Shown here one piece after another: positions 35,658 to 38,714 of a DNA stretch of 38,714 nucleotides. The DNA is taken from positions 1 to 38,714 of the forward strand of contig JAUJOZ010000028.1 in NCBI GenBank assembly GCA_030447415.1, written 5' to 3'. The stretch is from Thermomicrobiales bacterium. Its GTDB lineage: Bacteria > Chloroflexota > Chloroflexia > Thermomicrobiales > UBA6265. Under the pieces are notes generated by a model. That model worked only from the letters and a program-made list of their open reading frames with translations, was not told the origin of the DNA and made no database searches. The stretch's first letter is position 1. Every line of letters starts with the position of its first letter. Made by a program: the position numbers and the translations under genes.

Positions 35658-37778
35658 TTAGTCCCAACACTCGGCCGGCGCCAGTTGGTCGTCACCGACC
35701 AGCCACCAGGACGGTGCGGCGTGCGAGCGCTCCACGGCAACCGGCGCCGCGGTCGCCTTCGCGGTCGCCCAAATCGGTGCTGCCACCACCGAGGAGGGCA
35801 CCGGCCGGGCGACGAAGCGGCGGAGGTTGCTCCGCTCGTACAGCCGCCAGGGCACCTTCTGACACGCGGCGTCGGTAACCGCCCGCAGGAGGAGGCGGTT
35901 GGCGCGGACCGGCTTGGCCGCCAGGTAAGCGAACGAGCCGAACCCTGGGACCGCGGAGAGGACGACCACCAGCGGCGAGTGGATGCTCCAGGCTACCCGC
36001 CAAGCGTCACGATCGATTCCACCCCGCAGCCGGCGCCAGCCGGCGACGCCCAACGCCCCGAGTACCATCAACGGCCGGACGATGCTGCCCAACGGGAACC
36101 GGAGCGGGACGCTGACGATGATGTGGGCACCGAGGTATGGGAGCATCGCCTGGAACGTCGGCGCCGCCACCTGCTCGCGGAGCGTGGCCGCCTCTTCGCT
36201 CGTGATCCGGTCCTCGCGCTCCCAGGTGGTGATCGCCCGGTCGATCCAGGCCACTCCGCGCTCGTGGCTGTTGGCTAGCCGCGCTTGCGCCCGGGTCCGC
36301 CAGGTCCGCACGCCGAAGCCGGTAAGGACTCCCCGCACGAACCGCCCCCAAAGTCGTGGCTCGGTCGCGTGCCAGGCAACGGCGGCGGTCTCCGCCGCGT
36401 CGAGCGTGGCGACCAGTTCCGCGAAGCGCTCGTCGCCCAGCGTGACCCGCATCGCCGCTTCCTCGCGGGCCACATAGGCGCGGGTTACGTCGAAGAAGAC
36501 CTCGTCGTAGAAGGGCACCAGACCGCGGCGCACGGCTCGGCCCCACGTTCGGAGAGACGCGAGCGGCGATACCAACCCCGACTCCAGGTCCACCACCTTG
36601 TAGGCACCGTCCGCCGTCTCCAGCAGGTTGTCGATGGCCCGCGGCTGGCGGGGATCGATCTGCCAGGTTGGCAGGCCGGCTTCCTCGAAGCGAGCGCGCA
36701 GCTCCCGGAGGAAGGCCTTCGCGGCCTTGTGGTCGGTCGGCGCGCCGCCGTGGACGAACTCGCTCACCAGCGCGAGATGATTGTCGACCTCGACCACGCC
36801 GGTTGCCCGGGCGACGCGGCTGGAACCGAACCAGTACGCGGTTAGGAGGCCGGCCAAGTTGCGGCGGTGCATTGCGGCGTCGAGGGCCGCCCGGTTGGCG
36901 ACGTACGGGAATGGCGCCTGGAACGCCAGCCAGTAGAGCGCGCGAGGAACGAAACCGGGCGTGTAGACCTTCGCCACGGAGTCGCCGTTGAACAGCACCA
37001 GGCTGGTCAGAGCGTGAGCGTGCGGGCGTGCCTCGTCGTGCGGCAGCACCGCGGCATGGACGAACGGGAGAGAGCCGACCGCGGCGTCCAGCCGCTGGTA
37101 GACGCCGATGAGCATCGCGAGGAGCAAGCCACCGAGTGCGTAGGCGCCGAGGACGTCGGTCGGCCAGTGGGCGCCCGACCAGACTCGGGCGAACCCGACC
37201 ATGGCGATGACGGCGAGACTGCCGCCCTGCACGATGAGCCGCAAGGGGCGGTACGGGATGCGCCGGGCGACGACGAAGAGGAAGCCGTAGAGCATCACGG
37301 CGCCCATGACGTGGCCGCTCGGAAACGATCGCTCCTCCGGGTTCTGGCTGACGCGCTCCAGCTCCGCCAGGTGCGGCCGAGTGCGGGCGACGAGGAACTC
37401 GCCGACGACGTAGTTGATGATTCCGCCGGCGGGCAGCGTCATCACGCCGAGGGCGGGCAGCCACCAGCGCAAAGCCACGAGACCGATCAGCACGATCGCC
37501 CACGTTGCCACCGCGCCGGTGGAGCTCGTCACGTCGTTGACGGCCGTGATCCCCGTCTCGAGGCCGGCGATCTCAGTCGCCTGAACCGCCTGCATGGCCG
37601 ACACGTCAAAGAACGCCCGCGGGTTCAGCATCGCGTCGATGAGCAGCACCAAGAAGAGCGCGGCCGAACCGACGCCGAACGCCCGCACCGAGAGCCGGGG
37701 CAGGCGAGGCGTCGAGGTGACCAGACTTCGGGGGGCTGGAAGCCGGTGCGAAACGGCATGACGTGCGACCAGGGCCAT
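35658..37778 (-). CDS. PAP2 phosphatase fused to a kinase-like domain
   Basis: Protein of 706 residues. Residues 30-230 are a PAP2 membrane phosphatase: ARTRPHL (131-137), SFPSGH (151-156), GAHWPTD (202-208, catalytic His204). Residues 255-405 look like an atypical protein or small-molecule kinase: VAKVY with Lys270, hinge-like SEFVHGG (339-345), a catalytic-loop-like RAIDNLL with Asn384, and VVDLESG with Asp397 in place of DFG. A helical region and two more membrane segments (around PLMVLGALGVAGW and SPLVVVLSAVPGFG) follow. The start is supported by AGAGGAG seven bases upstream. It may couple lipid-phosphate hydrolysis to phosphorylation; the substrate is unknown. Confidence 0.85.
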   Translation of the reverse strand: MALVARHAVSHRLPAPRSLVTSTPRLPRLSVRAFGVGSAALFLVLLIDAMLNPRAFFDVSAMQAVQATEIAGLETGITAVNDVTSSTGAVATWAIVLIGLVALRWWLPALGVMTLPAGGIINYVVGEFLVARTRPHLAELERVSQNPEERSFPSGHVMGAVMLYGFLFVVARRIPYRPLRLIVQGGSLAVIAMVGFARVWSGAHWPTDVLGAYALGGLLLAMLIGVYQRLDAAVGSLPFVHAAVLPHDEARPHAHALTSLVLFNGDSVAKVYTPGFVPRALYWLAFQAPFPYVANRAALDAAMHRRNLAGLLTAYWFGSSRVARATGVVEVDNHLALVSEFVHGGAPTDHKAAKAFLRELRARFEEAGLPTWQIDPRQPRAIDNLLETADGAYKVVDLESGLVSPLASLRTWGRAVRRGLVPFYDEVFFDVTRAYVAREEAAMRVTLGDERFAELVATLDAAETAAVAWHATEPRLWGRFVRGVLTGFGVRTWRTRAQARLANSHERGVAWIDRAITTWEREDRITSEEAATLREQVAAPTFQAMLPYLGAHIIVSVPLRFPLGSIVRPLMVLGALGVAGWRRLRGGIDRDAWRVAWSIHSPLVVVLSAVPGFGSFAYLAAKPVRANRLLLRAVTDAACQKVPWRLYERSNLRRFVARPVPSSVVAAPIWATAKATAAPVAVERSHAAPSWWLVGDDQLAPAECWD

Positions 37779-38014
37779 GGCGGGACTCCTCTCTCCGGTT
37801 CCCCCCCGGGCGCCGCGACGTTGCGGTGTCCGGTCTTGATGCTTAGCAGCTTAGGTGCCGGTTATGGCGCCGATTTCGCCGGCATGTCACGAATGTGTAA
37901 CGACTGTTGCTCGGCACCCTCGCTCCGGTTCATAGCTTGCTCCGATGCTCCGCGCGGCACATCGGCAAGATGACGGATTTACTCCACCGCCACGGCTCGC
38001 CCACGCGCATCGCT

Positions 38015-38036
38015 CCCTACGTAATCCCACGTAGGG
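38015..38036. repeat. 8-bp inverted repeat
   Basis: CCCTACGT and ACGTAGGG flank AATCCC. Stable hairpin or operator; no clear gene relation. Confidence 0.5.
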
Positions 38037-38095
38037 AAACGGGGAAAGCGGCGCTCGCCGAACTTCGGGTGGGCTCTCCCCTACCCCGGCAGGGT

Positions 38096-38121
38096 GCCGC
38101 TGGTGCTCCAGCACCAGCGGC
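38096..38121. repeat. 12-bp perfect inverted repeat
   Basis: GCCGCTGGTGCT and AGCACCAGCGGC are separated by CC. The near-continuous dyad of 26 bases could be a terminator stem, operator or cruciform. No T-run follows. Confidence 0.6.
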
Positions 38122-38313
38122 CCGACGCGCCATGGGCGTCAATGGCGGAACGGGCCAAGGCGCCGGTAGGTAATCGCCTTGGCTGGCGGGACCCGCCAAA
38201 TCACCTCGCCAGCCGTGCTTGCCTGGCCTTAACCGGCTCGCCTATACTCAATGGCTGATCCAGGCGCGAGCTGAAGCGGGCGAACTGCGGACGAATTGAG
38301 GGCGAAAATCGTT

Positions 38314-38714
38314 GTGAACTTTGAGCTGACCGACGAACAGATTCAGGTTCGGGACATGGTGCGCGAGTTCGCGCAGCGCGAGGTCGCGCCCTACATCCAG
38401 GAGTGGGACGCCAAAGGCGAGTTCCACCCCGAGGTCCTCGCCAAGATGGGGGAGCTCGGCCTCCTTGGCCTACCCATCCCGGAGGAATACGGCGGCTCCG
38501 GCTTTGACTACGTTAGCCTCGCACTTGCCTGCGAAGAGCTGGAGTACGTCGACACGTTCCTCCGGGTGGTCATGAGCGTCCACGTCGGGCTCAACAGCCT
38601 GGCCCTCCTCCAGTGGGGAACCGAGGACCAAAAGCGGCGCTTCCTCATTCCTCAGGCGCAGGGCGAGAAGATCGCCACCTTCGGCCTGACCGAGCCGAAC
38701 GCCGGCTCCGACGC
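38314..38714 (+). CDS. Acyl-CoA dehydrogenase, N-terminal part (runs off the window)
   Basis: The first 133 residues are visible. VNFELTDEQIQVRDMVREFA, EVLAKMGELGLLGLPIPEEYGG, SVHVGLNSLALLQWGTEDQK and FGLTEPNAGSDA are standard for the family; the last is the FAD/substrate-proximal signature. The enzyme oxidises acyl-CoA to enoyl-CoA with FAD, passing electrons to electron-transfer flavoprotein. GTG 38314 is preferred, with GAGGG about ten bases upstream. The C-terminal two thirds, including the catalytic Glu, lie outside, so chain-length class cannot be told. Confidence 0.93.
   Translation, partial: MNFELTDEQIQVRDMVREFAQREVAPYIQEWDAKGEFHPEVLAKMGELGLLGLPIPEEYGGSGFDYVSLALACEELEYVDTFLRVVMSVHVGLNSLALLQWGTEDQKRRFLIPQAQGEKIATFGLTEPNAGSD

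Larger units (their letters stand above)
37779..38313. other. Intergenic region rich in inverted repeats
   Basis: About 535 bases without a supported gene, between the divergent PAP2-kinase and acyl-CoA dehydrogenase genes. It holds the dyads at 38015-38036 and 38096-38121 and a short TGGCGGG/CCCGCCA repeat near 38186-38200. A plus-strand frame of 88 codons (37907-38173) crosses these repeats and is probably not real. The promoters of both flanking genes must lie here, but none was clear. Confidence 0.45.

Noticed and set aside
36007..37503. Open frame of 498 codons, very Arg-rich, within the PAP2-kinase gene
   Set aside because: Same strand, other phase; the PAP2 motifs are all in the 706-residue frame.

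Overview
The window is high-GC bacterial DNA with strong Shine-Dalgarno sites and many GTG starts. The best guess is a Thermomicrobia-type Chloroflexota (Sphaerobacter-like). This is an inference from content: a luciferase-like F420 enzyme, a sortase-type surface protein, a CIRCE-controlled dnaJ, hydantoinase genes and several PAP2 phosphatases. A high-GC actinobacterium cannot be excluded. No rRNA, CRISPR array or replication origin was seen.

Layout. (1) 0.1-3.6 kb: an LPXTG surface protein (minus) with its own promoter and palindrome, a two-hairpin RNA candidate, two small unknown genes, and an F420-type oxidoreductase. (2) 4.2-16.2 kb: an intact catabolic island. Divergent hyuA-hyuB (minus) face a plus-strand run of nitrilase-family amidohydrolase, Tat-exported substrate-binding protein, two ABC permeases, a creatininase-family hydrolase and a FAD amine oxidase, closed by a second FAD oxidase on the minus strand. 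These genes fit uptake of a cyclic or N-substituted amide, ring opening, decarbamoylation and oxidative release of glycine or another amino acid. The known parallel is creatinine/N-methylhydantoin to sarcosine to glycine. (3) 16.5-24.5 kb: a scarred mobile region. It holds a tRNA-Arg 3' half (attachment-site type), a complete IS with 17-bp terminal repeats and a frame break, an IS5-type transposase tail, a broken O-methyltransferase, a broken IS630 transposase, a broken ECF42-like sigma factor with its DGPF/YCII partner, a small HTH protein and a broken HNH-nuclease locus. Almost every gene here has frame breaks, whereas the genes on both sides are intact. (4) 24.8-29.3 kb: PAP2 phosphatase behind a perfect TetR-like palindrome, ADP-ribosylglycohydrolase, cytoplasmic sulfite-oxidase-like molybdoenzyme, and dnaJ behind CIRCE. 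(5) 29.7-34.6 kb: tRNA-Gln, then glmU, prs, a CorC/CNNM membrane protein and birA, packed head to tail (cell-wall precursor, PRPP, ion transport and biotin functions). (6) 34.7-38.7 kb: a second PAP2 phosphatase, a 706-residue PAP2-kinase-like fusion, a structured intergenic stretch, and the start of an acyl-CoA dehydrogenase that leaves the window.

The most interesting items are the hydantoin/creatinine-type island with an unconventional enzyme set, the PAP2-kinase fusion with two PAP2 relatives nearby, and the attachment scar beside a block of decaying genes.
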